From NCBI RefSeq assembly GCF_002494345.1, contig NZ_NXNI01000001.1, positions 744,001-808,000 of the forward strand: DNA of 64,000 nucleotides. Direction: 5' to 3'. Numbering within the stretch: the stretch's first letter is position 1; the number at the start of each line of letters is the position of its first letter. A model generated the notes under the pieces. That model was not told where the DNA came from and made no database searches. It worked only from the letters and a program-made list of their open reading frames with translations. Made by a program: the position numbers and the translations under genes. The DNA comes from Natrinema ejinorense. GTDB taxonomy: Archaea > Halobacteriota > Halobacteria > Halobacteriales > Natrialbaceae. This document shows, piece by piece, positions 47,423 to 57,986 of the stretch.

Positions 47423-47498
47423 TCGCGTTTCAAGCACTCCTTTCCCACCGCCGTTGGCCGGAACCCTTTTGATGGCTATCACCCATGCACGGGACACG

Positions 47499-48533
47499 AT
47501 GGATGTGGATGGGGGCGGGGGCCTCGAGCAGCAGGGCGGGGGAGTAGCGGGATTCGACCTGCCGGCAGTCCTCGCACAACTCGACGATCCCGCTCCGACG
47601 GAGCAGCGAGCCGCGGTCCGTCGGATCCGAACAGCGATCGACGAACGAGGACTGGCCGGGGCGTGCGTTCCGACGGTTCCGAAACTCCGCGCGCTCCTCG
47701 AGCGCCCGGGGCTCGACTTTCACGAGGAGATCGCGGCCTGTCTCGCCGATCTGGCGGCCGAAGCGCCGACCGATGTCGCACCATCGACCGCGGCGATCGT
47801 TGCCGTTGCCGCCGACCGAACCGATCGCCCGGAGACGCGGCAACTCCTTCGGTGTCTCGCCGCCGTCGCCGCCGAGCGACCGGATGTCGTGGCCGACCAT
47901 ACGACGGCGATCGTCGACATACTGGAGCAACGACGCGGCTTCGATCACGGCGGACTGGAAGTGCTGGCACACGTCTCGACGGCTGACCCGGCGGCGATCC
48001 GGCCGGCGGTCCCGGTTCTCACCGATGCGCTGGCGGTGAACCCGGTCGAGAACGGGACGCCGGCGCTCCGAGCGCTCGGTCGGTTCGTGCGATCCGAGGG
48101 AGAGTTACCGTCCCGGGAGTTCGTCACGCACGCTGCCACGCTCGTCGATCACGACGAAACGGCGCTCAGACACGACGCGATCGGCTGCCTCGGCGACGTG
48201 GCCGACCACGATCCAGCCGCGGTCGAGCCGGTCTGTGGGTCCCTCGGGGCTTCGCTGTCCTGTTCGGACCCGGATACGCGGGCCATGGCCGCGATGACCC
48301 TCGCACGGGTCGCCGACGGGATCGAATCCGCACTCGAGCCGGTTCGCGACCAGCTCTGTGAGTTGCTCGCGGACGACTATCCTCACGTCCGGGTAAACGC
48401 CTGCATCGCGCTCGGGAACGGGCGCGTCGACGCGGCCGCGCCACGACTGCGGGCGCTCGCGAGCGACGATCCGGCCCCGAACGTCCGCGACCGCGCCGAA
48501 TGGGCACTGACACGGACGACTGTCAGTCAGTAA
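47499..48533 (+). CDS. HEAT-repeat protein
   Basis: 344 residues forming about eight helical repeats of 35-40 residues with PBS-lyase/HEAT pattern, such as TLVDHDETALRHDAIGCLGDVADHDPAAV, SCSDPDTRAMAAMTLARVADG and LADDYPHVRVNACIALGNGRVDAAAPRLRALASDDPAPNVRDRAEWAL. Such solenoids bind proteins or modify phycobilin-like partners; nothing more specific is visible. The ATG at 47499 was chosen as CTTTTGATG (47467-47475) could serve as its promoter; other ATGs lie 27 and 45 bases upstream. The stop codon is inside a dispersed repeat. Confidence 0.7.
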   Translation: MDVDGGGGLEQQGGGVAGFDLPAVLAQLDDPAPTEQRAAVRRIRTAIDERGLAGACVPTVPKLRALLERPGLDFHEEIAACLADLAAEAPTDVAPSTAAIVAVAADRTDRPETRQLLRCLAAVAAERPDVVADHTTAIVDILEQRRGFDHGGLEVLAHVSTADPAAIRPAVPVLTDALAVNPVENGTPALRALGRFVRSEGELPSREFVTHAATLVDHDETALRHDAIGCLGDVADHDPAAVEPVCGSLGASLSCSDPDTRAMAAMTLARVADGIESALEPVRDQLCELLADDYPHVRVNACIALGNGRVDAAAPRLRALASDDPAPNVRDRAEWALTRTTVSQ

Positions 48534-48594
48534 CGGCGCACCCACACGGCGGTTCGCGGTTGCGCGGGTACATCGTTACAGCAGACCGTATGAG
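48522..48594 (+). repeat. Dispersed 3'-end repeat, family 2
   Basis: GTCAGTCAGT and CGGCGCACCC at the left, ACATCG then TACAGC, GACCGT and TGA at the right, each at the same distance as in 30026-30098; the 26 bases in between have diverged but keep a GC-rich dyad. The stop codon of the HEAT gene (48531-48533) lies in it. Confidence 0.7.
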
Positions 48595-48667
48595 CCGTCT
48601 TTCCTAACCGCGCCGATATCCGAGGAAAACCGGAACCGACTCTATCCGTGCGGTCGTCCCCTCGAGC

Positions 48668-49066
48668 ATGTCGTTTGCAGTCACGACCGAGTCACGGCTG
48701 ACGACCGTCGACGTAACCGATCGCATCGCCGCGGCCGTCCCCGACGGCCTCGAGGCGGGGATCTGTACCGCGTTCGTCCAGCATACGACGGCCGGACTCG
48801 TCGTTCAGGAAGCCGAACCGCGGCTCCGTGGCGACTTCGAGTCGTTCCTGCGGGATGTGGTTCCCGACGAGGGCCACGCCCACGACGAACTGGACGGCAA
48901 CGCGGACTCGCATCTCCGCGCGTCGCTGGTCGGCCCGGACGTGACGGTTCCGGTCGCGGACGGCGAGCTGGCGCTGGGAACGTGGCAGTCGGTGCTGCTC
49001 GTCGAGTGTGACGGCCCGCGAACGCGGACGGTGTCCGTGACGACCGTCGGCGAAAATCGTCCGTAA
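48668..49066 (+). CDS. YjbQ/UPF0047 family protein
   Basis: 132 residues. The conserved core GICTAFVQHTTAGLVVQEAEPRLRGDFESFLRDVVP is followed by HAHDELDGNADSHLRASLVGPDVTVPVADGELALGTWQSVLLVECDGPRTRTV, with the three family His (H in QHTT, HAHDE, DSHLRA). Some members have weak thiamine-phosphate synthase activity; the real role is unsettled. Standard length, no oddities. Upstream 135 bases include the dispersed repeat. Confidence 0.92.
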   Translation: MSFAVTTESRLTTVDVTDRIAAAVPDGLEAGICTAFVQHTTAGLVVQEAEPRLRGDFESFLRDVVPDEGHAHDELDGNADSHLRASLVGPDVTVPVADGELALGTWQSVLLVECDGPRTRTVSVTTVGENRP

Positions 49067-49329
49067 CGGTGGGTGAACACGCGCTCGCGAACCGAGGGAA
49101 ATCGGTCTTCTACCCCGCGGGGGAGGAGTCGGTTGAACGTCAGCGAGTCGTCCGTTCGGTTCGGATACCGCAATACCCCGAGACGCGACCACGTTGGGGC
49201 CTCGAGACGGGGTTCTGTCCGCAGGTTCCAAACCACTTAGTAAGTAGGCTTAACCGGGTCTCCTGACTAGGTGAAGGCGAGTGTCGCATTGGATGACCCC
49301 ACCACACGCTTGTCAGTCGTGAGCCCCCC

Positions 49330-49773
49330 ATGAGCGGTCGAGGGACCGATTCGGTCGATGTGCTGCTCATCGAGAACGACGACGCGGACGTCCGGTTGAT
49401 CCGGGAGGCGTTCGACGAGCTAGCCATCGAAACGTCACTCCACGTCGTGACTGACGGGAACGAAGCGCTGGCACAGTTCACTGACCACGACGGCGAGCCA
49501 CCGTCGGTCCCGGACCTCGTCCTATTAGACATGGATCTGCCGGAGATGTCCGGCCTCGAGGTTCTCAAAGCGTTGACCGACGAGCCGGAACTCGAACGGC
49601 TTCCCGTGCTCGTCTTGACGCGGTCGCCGACCCGCGAGAACGTCGACGAGAGTTACGAACTCGCGGCGAACGCTTCCCTCAGAAAACCCTCCGATCCGGC
49701 GGGGTATACCGAACTGGTCGACGCGATCGCGGACTTCTGGTTCGAACGAGCCGAGTTGCCGACCGATTCGTAG
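49330..49773 (+). CDS. Stand-alone response regulator receiver (Rcp1-like)
   Basis: 147 residues, receiver domain only. Acidic pocket ENDDADVRLI, phospho-accepting Asp in LVLLDMDLPEMSGLEVLKAL, Thr in LVLTRSPT, and Lys in ASLRKPSDPAGYTELVDAI. No output domain, so it signals through protein contact or phosphotransfer, as in Rcp1-type regulators next to phytochrome-like kinases. No kinase gene is adjacent. The 263 bases upstream hold A/T-rich bases near 49235-49250 and no gene. Confidence 0.9.
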   Translation: MSGRGTDSVDVLLIENDDADVRLIREAFDELAIETSLHVVTDGNEALAQFTDHDGEPPSVPDLVLLDMDLPEMSGLEVLKALTDEPELERLPVLVLTRSPTRENVDESYELAANASLRKPSDPAGYTELVDAIADFWFERAELPTDS

Positions 49774-49864
49774 GACCGGCTCCGTCGGTTCGGTTCGCTC
49801 TCCGTCGTGTGCCCGACCTCGACAGCCCCCGTCTTTGATGCGATCGGAGCGCACACCCTAGGGC

Positions 49865-50599
49865 ATGGCAGTTCCGACTGCGTTCGATGTCGACTTCGAC
49901 GGAACCGTCGCAGTGATCACCGGCGCGAGTGGCGCACTCGGCAGCGGCGCCGTCGAACGATTTCTCGAGGCGGGTGCGACGGTCTGTGCCGTCGACGTGA
50001 TCGCGCCCGACGAGGAAGACAGCCTGCTCGAGCCCGATCCCGCCGCCGAATCCGATCTCGCGTTCTACGAGGCGGACCTGACCGACGAGGACGACGTGGC
50101 CGACCTGATGACGACCGTCGTCGACGACCACGGCCGGATCGACCACCTGCTGAACGTCGCCGGGACGTGGCGGGGCGGCGATCACGTCGAGGACACCGAT
50201 CTCGAGGAGTTCGAGTTGCTCGTGGACGTCAACTTGAAAACGGCCTTTCTGGCGTCCAAACACGCCTTGCCACACCTCCAGGAGACGGAGGGGTCGATCG
50301 TCAGCATCAGTGCCCGGTCCTCGCTCGAGGGCGGCGCCGGCGACGGCCCCTACCGGATCACGAAGGCCGGCATCCGGCTGCTGACGGAGACGGTAGCCGA
50401 GGAGAACCGCGGGACCGTCCGCGCGAACTGCGTCATGCCGAGCGTGATCGATACGCCGATGAACCGCGAAATGATGCCCGACGCCGATCACGACTCGTGG
50501 GTCGACCCCCTCGAGATCGCGGACGTGATCGCGTTCCTCTGTAGCGATGGGGCCGCGGTGACGAGCGGTGCTGCGGTACCGGTGTACGGTGAGGCCTGA
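49865..50599 (+). CDS. Short-chain dehydrogenase/reductase
   Basis: 244 residues. Cofactor motif VAVITGASGALGSGAVERF (TGxxxGxG), NNAG-equivalent LLNVAGTWRGG, and a catalytic Ser in VSISARSSLEGG with the YxxxK pair in GPYRITKAGIRLL. C-terminal AVTSGAAVPVYG is typical of classical SDRs. Asp after beta2 (VCAVDVIAPD) favours NAD over NADP. The substrate is not evident from neighbours. Confidence 0.92.
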   Translation: MAVPTAFDVDFDGTVAVITGASGALGSGAVERFLEAGATVCAVDVIAPDEEDSLLEPDPAAESDLAFYEADLTDEDDVADLMTTVVDDHGRIDHLLNVAGTWRGGDHVEDTDLEEFELLVDVNLKTAFLASKHALPHLQETEGSIVSISARSSLEGGAGDGPYRITKAGIRLLTETVAEENRGTVRANCVMPSVIDTPMNREMMPDADHDSWVDPLEIADVIAFLCSDGAAVTSGAAVPVYGEA

Positions 50600-50641
50600 T
50601 CGGACCGGGGCTGCCCGGAAAATATCGACCGGTCGTGCCCG

Positions 50642-51994
50642 CTAGAAGTTCGTACTCAACCACTCGGCGAAGCCACCGGTCAGGAACCCGTAGTAGTCCC
50701 ACGCGTTCAGCGCGACCAGAGCGATCAGCGCGATGACGACGGGAACCCGGACGAACCAGACCCATGCCGACCCGAGGGAGCCGACGTTTTTGATGCCTTT
50801 GCTGATCTCCTCGAGCGCGAGGTCCGGAATGACCCAGCCGACGAAGATCGACAGCAAGAGGCCACCGAGCATGAGCAGGATACTGTTCGCGAAGCCGTCG
50901 TAGAGATCGATGAAAATGAGGTCGAGGGCGGCCGGCACGCCGACGAGGAAGATGGCGACGCCCAGCGCGACCGTCGCGGGGAGGCGGTCGATACCCTGCT
51001 CGTCGATCAGATAGGAGACGACGACCTCCATGATACTGATCGCGCTCGAAAGCGCGGCGATGGCGACGGTTCCGAAGAAGATCGCCCCGAGAAGTCCGCC
51101 GAAGGGTAGTTCAGCGAATGCGGCGGCGAGACTGACGAAGATCAGCGCCGGGCCGGACGCACCGGGTTCGATCCCCGCCGCAAACAGGATCGGGAACGCG
51201 ATGAGACCGGCAGTGAAGGCAATGAACGTGTCCAAGCCGGCGATGATGCCGGCGTCCGATGCGAGATTTCGGTCTTCGCCGAGATACGACGCGTACGTGA
51301 TCATCACGCCCATCCCGAGCGACAGGGTAAAGAACGCCTGTGCGGCGGCCGCCGGGAGGATGGTCGTCCATTCGGCGGTAATCGTGCTGAGTTCCGGTGA
51401 GAGGTAGTAGGCGTACGCGTCAGCGGCTCCATCGAGCGTGAACACGTATGCGGCGAGTCCGAGGGAGATGACGATGATCGCTGGCACCATTAGTTTGACC
51501 GAGAGTTCGATCCCGCGCTCGATGCCGAGTGCGACGATCGCGATGACTGCAGCCATGAAGACGGCGTGCAGAACGACGGCGTCGAGTCCGGATGCGACCG
51601 CGCCGAACTGGTCGGGCGCACTGTCGGCGGTGTAGTTGCCCTGTAAGCCGATGAGGACGTATCGAAGCGTCCAGCCGGCGACGACGCTGTAGTACGAGAG
51701 GATAACGAAGCCGGCCGTGACGAAAACCCAGCCGATTTTCGTCCACGCGCCGGTACCGAGCCGTTTGAGCGCACCGACGGGATTTCGCTCCGTGTTCCGG
51801 CCGACGACGAATTCGACGAGGATGACCGGGAAGCCGACCATGACGATTAGCGCGAGGTATATAAATAGAAACGCCGCGCCACCCTGTTCACCCACCTGAT
51901 ACGGGAACCGCCAGATGTTTCCTAATCCAACTGCACTCCCAACTGCAGCCAGGATAAAGCCTGTTCGTGTCGCCCATGATTCGCGTTGTGCCAT
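50642..51994 (-). CDS. Neurotransmitter:sodium symporter family (SNF) transporter
   Basis: 450 residues with about 11-12 helices. The N-terminal signature WATRTGFILAAVGSAVGLGNIWRFPYQVGEQGGAAFLFIYL is the sodium/substrate-binding helix 1 of LeuT-like transporters. Later conserved blocks include FFTLSLGMGVMITYASYLG and GTVAIAALSSAISIMEVVVSYL. It probably imports an amino acid with Na+. No soluble partner gene is nearby. Starts MAQRESWATR, with an A/T-rich promoter on the far side. Confidence 0.92.
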   Translation of the reverse strand: MAQRESWATRTGFILAAVGSAVGLGNIWRFPYQVGEQGGAAFLFIYLALIVMVGFPVILVEFVVGRNTERNPVGALKRLGTGAWTKIGWVFVTAGFVILSYYSVVAGWTLRYVLIGLQGNYTADSAPDQFGAVASGLDAVVLHAVFMAAVIAIVALGIERGIELSVKLMVPAIIVISLGLAAYVFTLDGAADAYAYYLSPELSTITAEWTTILPAAAAQAFFTLSLGMGVMITYASYLGEDRNLASDAGIIAGLDTFIAFTAGLIAFPILFAAGIEPGASGPALIFVSLAAAFAELPFGGLLGAIFFGTVAIAALSSAISIMEVVVSYLIDEQGIDRLPATVALGVAIFLVGVPAALDLIFIDLYDGFANSILLMLGGLLLSIFVGWVIPDLALEEISKGIKNVGSLGSAWVWFVRVPVVIALIALVALNAWDYYGFLTGGFAEWLSTNF

Positions 51995-52339
51995 AGTTTA
52001 ACCCATTCTCAGCATGCCTTAAAACCTTACATTCGACGACTATACACGGTATGCTTCTCTTTCAGTGTCATTTGTCAGTATTCGCGCCGTATTTGTTCAC
52101 GAATCGAAAGGTAGATCGCGGACTACCCGTCTACAACGGTCGCGTTCCACACGTCGGTGATACCGATTCGTTCGAACTGCGCTCTCGAGCCCACCCGAAC
52201 AGAACTGCCGCCGTTCGGCCGCTTCCCCATGTGATACGACAACACCCGAACCCTCATGGGAAATAATACGAGTTACAGAACGTTTTTTATTCCGGTGGCC
52301 GTTTCCACGGCCAATGAGTCGCCACGGGAGGGTTTCCCT
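51995..52339. promoter_or_regulatory. Upstream region of pccB with TATA box and leader hairpin
   Basis: 345 bases without a gene between divergent genes. The T-rich box TTTTTTAT (52283-52290) predicts a start near 52315. It is followed by a 7-base perfect inverted repeat (TGGCCGT / ACGGCCA, 52296-52302 and 52307-52313, 4-base loop) right at the expected transcription start, a good place for an operator. The left third carries A/T-rich bases serving the transporter gene. Confidence 0.5.
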
Positions 52340-53890
52340 ATGACGATGGAGGACCGCATCGACGAACTCGAGGAACTCCGCGAAGAGGCACGGAAAGGCG
52401 GCGGCGAGGCGCGAATCGAGAAGCAACACGACAAGGGGAAGATGACCGCCCGCGAGCGGATCGACTACTTCCTCGACGACGGCACCTTCACGGAGTTCGA
52501 CCAGCTCCGGACCCACCAGACGAGCCAGTTCGGGATGGAGGAGAAGAAGGTCCCCGGCGACGGCGTCGTCACCGGCTACGGCGAGGTCAACGGGCGGACC
52601 ACCTTCGTCTTCGCCCACGACTTCACGGTCTTTGGGGGGTCGCTCGGCGAGGTCTTCGCCGAGAAGGTCTGCAAGGTCATGGACATGGCGATGGAGGTGG
52701 GCGCGCCCGTCATCGGGCTCAACGACTCCGCTGGAGCCCGGATTCAGGAGGGCGTCAAGAGCCTCGCGGGCTACACCGAAATCTTCCGCCGGAATCAGGA
52801 AGCCAGCGGCGTCGTCCCCCAGATTTCGGCGACGATGGGGCCGTGTGCCGGCGGTGCCGTCTACTCCCCGGCGATCACCGACTTCATCTTCATGGTCAAA
52901 GACACCAGCCACATGTACATCACCGGCCCCGGCGTCACCAAGACCGTCACCGGTGAGGAGGTCACCCACGAGGAACTCGGCGGCGCGATGACCCACGCCA
53001 ACAAGACCGGCGTCGCTCAGTTCGCTTGCGAGAGCGAGGAGCAGGCACTCGACGACATCAAACGGCTCCTCTCCTATCTCCCCCAGAACAACGTCGAGGA
53101 TCCACCGCGCGTCGAGCCCTGGGACGACCCCGACCGGCGCGACGACGCGCTCACGGACATCGTCCCGCCGAGCCCGCAGAAGCCCTACGACATGACCGAC
53201 GTCATCGATAGCGTCGTCGACGAGGGATCCTTCTTCGAGGTCGCGGACAACTTCGCCCAGAACATCGTCGTCGGCTTCGGCCGCCTCGACGGCCGCTCGG
53301 TCGGGCTCGTCGCCAACCAGCCCCGCGTCAACGCCGGCACGCTGACCGTCGACGCCTCCATGAAGGCCTCGCGGTTCGTCCGCTTCTGTGATTCCTTTAA
53401 CATCCCGATCGTCACCTTCGTCGACGTCCCCGGCTACATGCCCGGTACCGACCAGGAACACCGCGGGATCATCCGTCACGGCGCGAAACTGCTCTACGCC
53501 TACGCCGAGGCGACCGTTCCCCTGCTGACGGTCATCACGCGGAAGGCCTACGGCGGCGCCTACTGCGTCATGGCGTCGAAGAACCTCGGCGCGGACGTCA
53601 ACTACGCCTGGCCGACCGCCGAAATCGCCGTCATGGGCCCACAGGGCGCGGTCAACATCCTCTACCGCGAGGAACTTCAGGAGGCCGACAACCCCGACGA
53701 ACTCCGCGACGAACTCATCGACGAGTACCGCGAGGAGTTCGCCAATCCCTACACCGCGACGGACAAGGGCTTCCTCGACGACGTCATCGTCCCCACCGAA
53801 ACCCGGCCACGGCTGATCGCCGACCTCGAGATGCTCGAAACCAAGCGCGAACAGAACCCGGACAAGAAACACGGCAACATCCCGCTGTAG
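52340..53890 (+). CDS. pccB: Propionyl/acetyl-CoA carboxylase carboxyltransferase (beta) subunit
   Basis: 516 residues, standard size. N-terminal [22 protein letters not shown], the acyl-CoA region [49 protein letters not shown] and the carboxybiotin region [56 protein letters not shown] are all clear. With PccA and PccX it should carboxylate propionyl-CoA (and acetyl-CoA). The ATG at 52340 was selected; a second ATG two codons later is equally possible. Confidence 0.93.
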   Translation: MTMEDRIDELEELREEARKGGGEARIEKQHDKGKMTARERIDYFLDDGTFTEFDQLRTHQTSQFGMEEKKVPGDGVVTGYGEVNGRTTFVFAHDFTVFGGSLGEVFAEKVCKVMDMAMEVGAPVIGLNDSAGARIQEGVKSLAGYTEIFRRNQEASGVVPQISATMGPCAGGAVYSPAITDFIFMVKDTSHMYITGPGVTKTVTGEEVTHEELGGAMTHANKTGVAQFACESEEQALDDIKRLLSYLPQNNVEDPPRVEPWDDPDRRDDALTDIVPPSPQKPYDMTDVIDSVVDEGSFFEVADNFAQNIVVGFGRLDGRSVGLVANQPRVNAGTLTVDASMKASRFVRFCDSFNIPIVTFVDVPGYMPGTDQEHRGIIRHGAKLLYAYAEATVPLLTVITRKAYGGAYCVMASKNLGADVNYAWPTAEIAVMGPQGAVNILYREELQEADNPDELRDELIDEYREEFANPYTATDKGFLDDVIVPTETRPRLIADLEMLETKREQNPDKKHGNIPL

Positions 53891-53894
53891 TCAG

Positions 53895-54239
53895 ATGCCA
53901 TCACAACAGACCTCCGCGGACGGTACGACGGCGTCGACGGACGAGGCCGAGACCGCGTCGCCCGGACTCGAGGCGGCGCTGCCCGGGGACGTCGACCTCG
54001 ATATGCCGGACGACGCGGACGACGAGGAGGCCGCAGCGATCGTTGCCGCTATCGGCGCTCACCTCCACGATCACGCGCTCGCGGCCGCCGCAGCGGCGGC
54101 CGAGGGTGAGGTGACGTGGGACGACGAGCGCTGGTCGTTCGCCGGTCGGGTTCGCGCACAGCAACACCGGACCGTCCGGGTTCCGCGTGGTGCCCCGACC
54201 GACCCGTGGTCGGCCGCAGGACGGACGAAACAGTTCTGA
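53895..54239 (+). CDS. pccX: Propionyl-CoA carboxylase small subunit PccX
   Basis: 114 residues, starting 4 bases after the pccB stop. The core [73 protein letters not shown] matches what I recall of the third, small PCC subunit described in Haloferax mediterranei (an epsilon-like subunit, needed for activity). The first 45 residues are a variable acidic/Thr-rich extension. The position directly after pccB supports the assignment. Confidence 0.75.
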   Translation: MPSQQTSADGTTASTDEAETASPGLEAALPGDVDLDMPDDADDEEAAAIVAAIGAHLHDHALAAAAAAAEGEVTWDDERWSFAGRVRAQQHRTVRVPRGAPTDPWSAAGRTKQF

Positions 54240-54432
54240 CGACGGGCGCGGACGACGTGTTCGCTCCGTCGAGAATTTTACAGACGACGGCTCGCAGTCC
54301 ACGGCAGGCGACTCGAGCGAGAGCGCCCAGTCCACACAGGAGTTCGCGGCCGTCCGATCGACCGAACGGATATCGCTCGAGGAGGGCCGCGAGACGGTCG
54401 AAAACCGGGTACCTGCGAGCACGGTAGACTGA
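54187..54432 (+). CDS. Doubtful small reading frame after pccX
   Basis: 81 codons overlapping the pccX end by 53 bases. The second part ([22 protein letters not shown] then [26 protein letters not shown]) has acidic haloarchaeal composition and looks coding, the first part does not. The real start may be lost or lie beyond a frameshift. No family recognised. Confidence 0.3.
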   Translation: MVPRPTRGRPQDGRNSSDDGRGRRVRSVENFTDDGSQSTAGDSSESAQSTQEFAAVRSTERISLEEGRETVENRVPASTVD

Positions 54433-54450
54433 CCGTCGGTTCGGGGCTCG

Positions 54451-55587
54451 CTACTCTGCGTCGGGTTCGTCGTCGGTCTCCGACATCGTGATCGGGTTCT
54501 CCGCTTCCATTCCCACGTCCTGCCCTTCCTTGATCGCGCGAGCCTGCTCTTCCATCGCTTCGACGTCCATCTCGGCCTGCTCGTCGATTTCGCCGATGAT
54601 GTCGGCGATGTCGTCTAATCCGATCAGTTCGCGGGTCTCGTCGTCGAACTCGAGGCTGTCGAGCTCCGCCCCGTTGCCTTTCACGTCGCTGCCCGAGAGG
54701 TGCTTGCCGTAGCGACCGACCAGCGAGGTGAGTTCCTGGGGCATGACGAACGTCGTCGATTCGCCCTGGCCGATCTCGGCGAGCGTCTCCATCCCCTTGT
54801 CGATGACGGCGCGTTCGCCCATCGATTCGGCCGAACGGGCACGCAGGACGGTCGAAATCGCGTCACCCTGGGACTCGAGGATCTGGCTTTGCTTTTCACC
54901 CTGGGCGCGGATGATGTTCGACTGCTTGTCACCCTCGGCCTTCTCGACGGCGCTGCGGCGTTCACCCTGTGCCTCGAGGATCATCGCGCGGCGGCGGCGC
55001 TCGGCGGAGGTCTGTTCCTCCATCGCACCCTTGACGCCCTGGGAGGGCGTGACCTCGCGGACCTCGACCGATTCGACGCGAATCCCCCACTCGTCGGTGG
55101 GTTCGTCGAGTTCGGTGCGGATTCGTTCGTTGATCATCTCACGTCGGCTCAGCGTATCGTCGAGTTCCATGTCGCCGATCACGGCACGCAGGGTCGTCTG
55201 TGCCAGATTCGAGACGGCGCGCTGGTAGTCGTCGACCTCGAGGAACGCGCGCTTGGCGTTCATCACGCGAATGTAAACGACGGCGTCGGCCGTCACCGGC
55301 GAGTTGTCGCGCGTGATCGCTTCCTGCCGGGGGACGTCCAGCGTCTGCGTTCGCATGTCGAACGTGTATATCCGTGAGACGAACGGCGGGACGATGTTCA
55401 ACCCCGGCTCGAGCAGTTTGCGGTACTCCCCGAAGACCGTCAGCGCCGCTCTGTCGTAGGCGTCGACGATCTCGACCATCTGCCAGACCGTGATCACGAC
55501 GAGCAGGAGTCCGACGAGCCCGACGATCAAGAGGGGATCCTCGAGCACGGATTGGGCCTGCAGCGGGCTGCGTATGAACTCGTACAT
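54451..55587 (-). CDS. SPFH/Band 7 (stomatin-like) membrane protein
   Basis: 378 residues. One N-terminal transmembrane helix (LLIVGLVGLLLVVITVWQMV), then the SPFH domain (AALTVFGEYRKLLEPGLNIVPPFVSRIYTFDMRTQTLDVPRQEAITRDNSPVTADAVVYIRV) and a charged coiled coil (EEQTSAERRRRAMILEAQGERRSAVEKAEGDKQSNIIRAQGEKQSQILESQG). An acidic C-terminal tail follows. Such proteins form large membrane rings linked to proteases or lipid organisation. No NfeD-type partner is adjacent. It interrupts the pcc genes on the opposite strand. Confidence 0.92.
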   Translation of the reverse strand: MYEFIRSPLQAQSVLEDPLLIVGLVGLLLVVITVWQMVEIVDAYDRAALTVFGEYRKLLEPGLNIVPPFVSRIYTFDMRTQTLDVPRQEAITRDNSPVTADAVVYIRVMNAKRAFLEVDDYQRAVSNLAQTTLRAVIGDMELDDTLSRREMINERIRTELDEPTDEWGIRVESVEVREVTPSQGVKGAMEEQTSAERRRRAMILEAQGERRSAVEKAEGDKQSNIIRAQGEKQSQILESQGDAISTVLRARSAESMGERAVIDKGMETLAEIGQGESTTFVMPQELTSLVGRYGKHLSGSDVKGNGAELDSLEFDDETRELIGLDDIADIIGEIDEQAEMDVEAMEEQARAIKEGQDVGMEAENPITMSETDDEPDAE

Positions 55588-55750
55588 CGTGTGTATGAGG
55601 TTCTCAGATCGGATAACGCTTGCCCATAACTACCATGGAGGGCGTTCCGTTCGGTTCGTGGGAGGATGTTCGTCAACGGTCGAGAGCTGTCGCGTTGTCG
55701 AACCCGTTGCGAAAAAGTAAGGTGGGGGCCTACCGACGTTTTCCACAGGA

Positions 55751-57592
55751 ATGTTCAGGAAGGTTCTTGTGGCAAACCGCGGGGAGATCGCCGTCCGCGT
55801 CATGCGGGCGTGTGAAGAGTTGAATATCGGGACCGTCGCCGTCTACTCCGAGGCCGACAAGGACTCGGGCCACGTCCGCTACGCCGACGAGGCGTACAAC
55901 GTGGGGCCCGCTCGTGCGGCCGACTCCTACCTCGATCACGAAGCGGTCATCGAGGCTGCCCGCAAGGCCGATGCCGACGCCATCCACCCCGGCTACGGTT
56001 TCCTCGCCGAGAACGCCGAGTTCGCGGGTAAAGTCGAGGCGGCCGAGGGAATTACCTGGATCGGTCCGTCCAGTTCGGCGATGGAATCGCTCGGCGAGAA
56101 GACCAAAGCCCGGACGATCATGAGCGAGGCGGATGTCCCGATCGTTCCCGGGACGACGGACCCCGTTACCGACCCCGAAGCGGTCAAAACGTTCGGTGAG
56201 GAACACGGCTACCCGATCGCCATCAAGGCCGAAGGTGGCGGTGGCGGCCGGGGCATGAAGGTCGTCTGGGACGAAAGCGAGGTCGAAGACCAACTCGAGA
56301 GCGCCAAACGCGAGGGAGAGGCCTACTTCGACAACGATTCGGTCTACCTCGAGCGCTACCTCGAGCAACCGCGTCACATCGAGGTCCAGATCGTCGCCGA
56401 CGAACACGGTAACGTCCGCCACCTCGGTGAGCGTGACTGTTCGCTCCAACGGCGCCACCAGAAGGTCATCGAGGAAGGGCCCTCCGCAGCCCTGACCGAC
56501 GAACTCCGCGAGAAGATCGGCGAGGCCGCCCGCCGCGGGGTCGCCGCCGCCGACTACACCAACGCCGGCACCGTCGAGTTCCTCGTCGAGGAAGACCCCG
56601 GCCGCGAGGGCCCGCTGGGCCCCGACACGAACTTCTTCTTCCTCGAGGTCAACACGCGGATTCAGGTCGAGCACACGGTCACCGAGGAGATTACCGGTAT
56701 CGATATCGTCAAACGCCAGATCAAGGTCGCTGCCGGCGAGGAGATCGACTTCGAGCAAGACGACGTCGACATCGACGGCCACGCGATGGAGTTCCGGATC
56801 AACGCCGAGAACGCGGCCAACGACTTCGCGCCCGCAACCGGCGGTACCCTCGAGACCTACGACCCGCCGGGCGGGGTCGGGGTCCGCATGGACGACGCGC
56901 TCCGGCAGGGCGACGAACTCGTCACGGACTACGACTCGATGATCGCAAAGCTCGTCGTCTGGGGCGAGGACCGCGACGAGTGTATCGAGCGCTCGCTGCG
57001 CGCGCTCCGCGAGTACGACATCGCGGGCATCCCGACGATCATCCCGTTCCACCGGCTGATGCTGACCGACGAGGAGTTCGTCCAGAGCACGCATACGACG
57101 AAGTACTTGGACGAGGAGTTAGACGAGAGTCGAATCGAGGAAGCCCAAGAGCAGTGGGGCGGCGACACCGGTGACGGCGGTGCGGGCGACGACGACGAGG
57201 CCGTCGAACGCGAGTTCACCGTCGAGGTCAACGGCAAGCGCTTCGAGGTCGAACTCGAGGAACACGGCGCGCCCGCGATTCCGGCCGGCGACGTCGACGC
57301 CGGGGGCGCGACGGCCAGCCGTCCGGAGCCGGCAGGCGGTTCGAACGAGGACGGCGGGGGCGCGGAACTCGAGGGTGACGGCGAGACCGTCGACGCCGAA
57401 ATGCAGGGGACGATCCTCGACATCGAAGTCGAGGAAGGAGACGAGGTCGCCGCCGGCGACGTGCTGGTCGTCCTCGAGGCGATGAAGATGGAAAACGACA
57501 TCGTCGCCTCCCGGGGCGGCACCGTCACGCAGATTGCCATCGAGGAAGGCGACAGCGTCGACATGGGCGACGTGCTGGTCGTCCTCGAGTAA
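55751..57592 (+). CDS. pccA: Biotin carboxylase-BCCP fusion (acyl-CoA carboxylase alpha subunit)
   Basis: 613 residues. Biotin carboxylase (1-450): [44 protein letters not shown], the ATP loop [15 protein letters not shown] and [25 protein letters not shown] linker then leads to the biotinyl domain, with the attachment Lys in [18 protein letters not shown] near residue 578. It carboxylates its own biotin and passes CO2 to PccB. The strand agrees with pccB-pccX but the SPFH gene and about 1.5 kb separate them, so a promoter of its own is expected. Confidence 0.93.
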   Translation: MFRKVLVANRGEIAVRVMRACEELNIGTVAVYSEADKDSGHVRYADEAYNVGPARAADSYLDHEAVIEAARKADADAIHPGYGFLAENAEFAGKVEAAEGITWIGPSSSAMESLGEKTKARTIMSEADVPIVPGTTDPVTDPEAVKTFGEEHGYPIAIKAEGGGGGRGMKVVWDESEVEDQLESAKREGEAYFDNDSVYLERYLEQPRHIEVQIVADEHGNVRHLGERDCSLQRRHQKVIEEGPSAALTDELREKIGEAARRGVAAADYTNAGTVEFLVEEDPGREGPLGPDTNFFFLEVNTRIQVEHTVTEEITGIDIVKRQIKVAAGEEIDFEQDDVDIDGHAMEFRINAENAANDFAPATGGTLETYDPPGGVGVRMDDALRQGDELVTDYDSMIAKLVVWGEDRDECIERSLRALREYDIAGIPTIIPFHRLMLTDEEFVQSTHTTKYLDEELDESRIEEAQEQWGGDTGDGGAGDDDEAVEREFTVEVNGKRFEVELEEHGAPAIPAGDVDAGGATASRPEPAGGSNEDGGGAELEGDGETVDAEMQGTILDIEVEEGDEVAAGDVLVVLEAMKMENDIVASRGGTVTQIAIEEGDSVDMGDVLVVLE

Positions 57593-57986
57593 CGCGAGCG
57601 TACGGCTCGGCTTCGTTGCGAACGGATTCGGGGGAATCCCGAAGTCGATCGTCTCCCATCGATCGATCGCACGCGCCGCCGATCCGAGACCCTGTGACCG
57701 ATCGTCAGGACACGACGGCTGCTCCCCGGCATGGTATGCGTCGACCATCCACCCATACCTGCTCCGGTGGTGCGTGCACTCGACCGCGAACGATTCCGAT
57801 GTACCGGTTCCGCCGAGCTATCGTCGACGGCGTCGAGCCTGTGCGATCGACGGGGTCGTCCCCAGTGATAGTCGTGGATCTGCCAGCCAGGTTCGGACGC
57901 CGTCACCCCGTTTCTCTCCGCATGAACCCGCGAGCGATCCGCTCGTCCGGACTCGAGTCGGTCCCGGATGGAGTCACAGTCGGCAG
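57593..57986. other. Intergenic region, no gene seen
   Basis: 394 bases between convergent pccA and the first radical SAM gene. Frames in either direction are Arg/Pro-rich with poor haloarchaeal character, and I see no strong hairpin with T-run or repeat. Confidence 0.5.

Noticed and set aside
45401..47497. 698-codon minus-strand frame opposite the SpoVR gene
   Set aside because: Shadow frame; composition (Val/Leu/Asp-rich without motifs) and the clear SpoVR reading on the plus strand rule it out. The same applies to the long antisense frames at 13566, 40231, 41654 and 44065.
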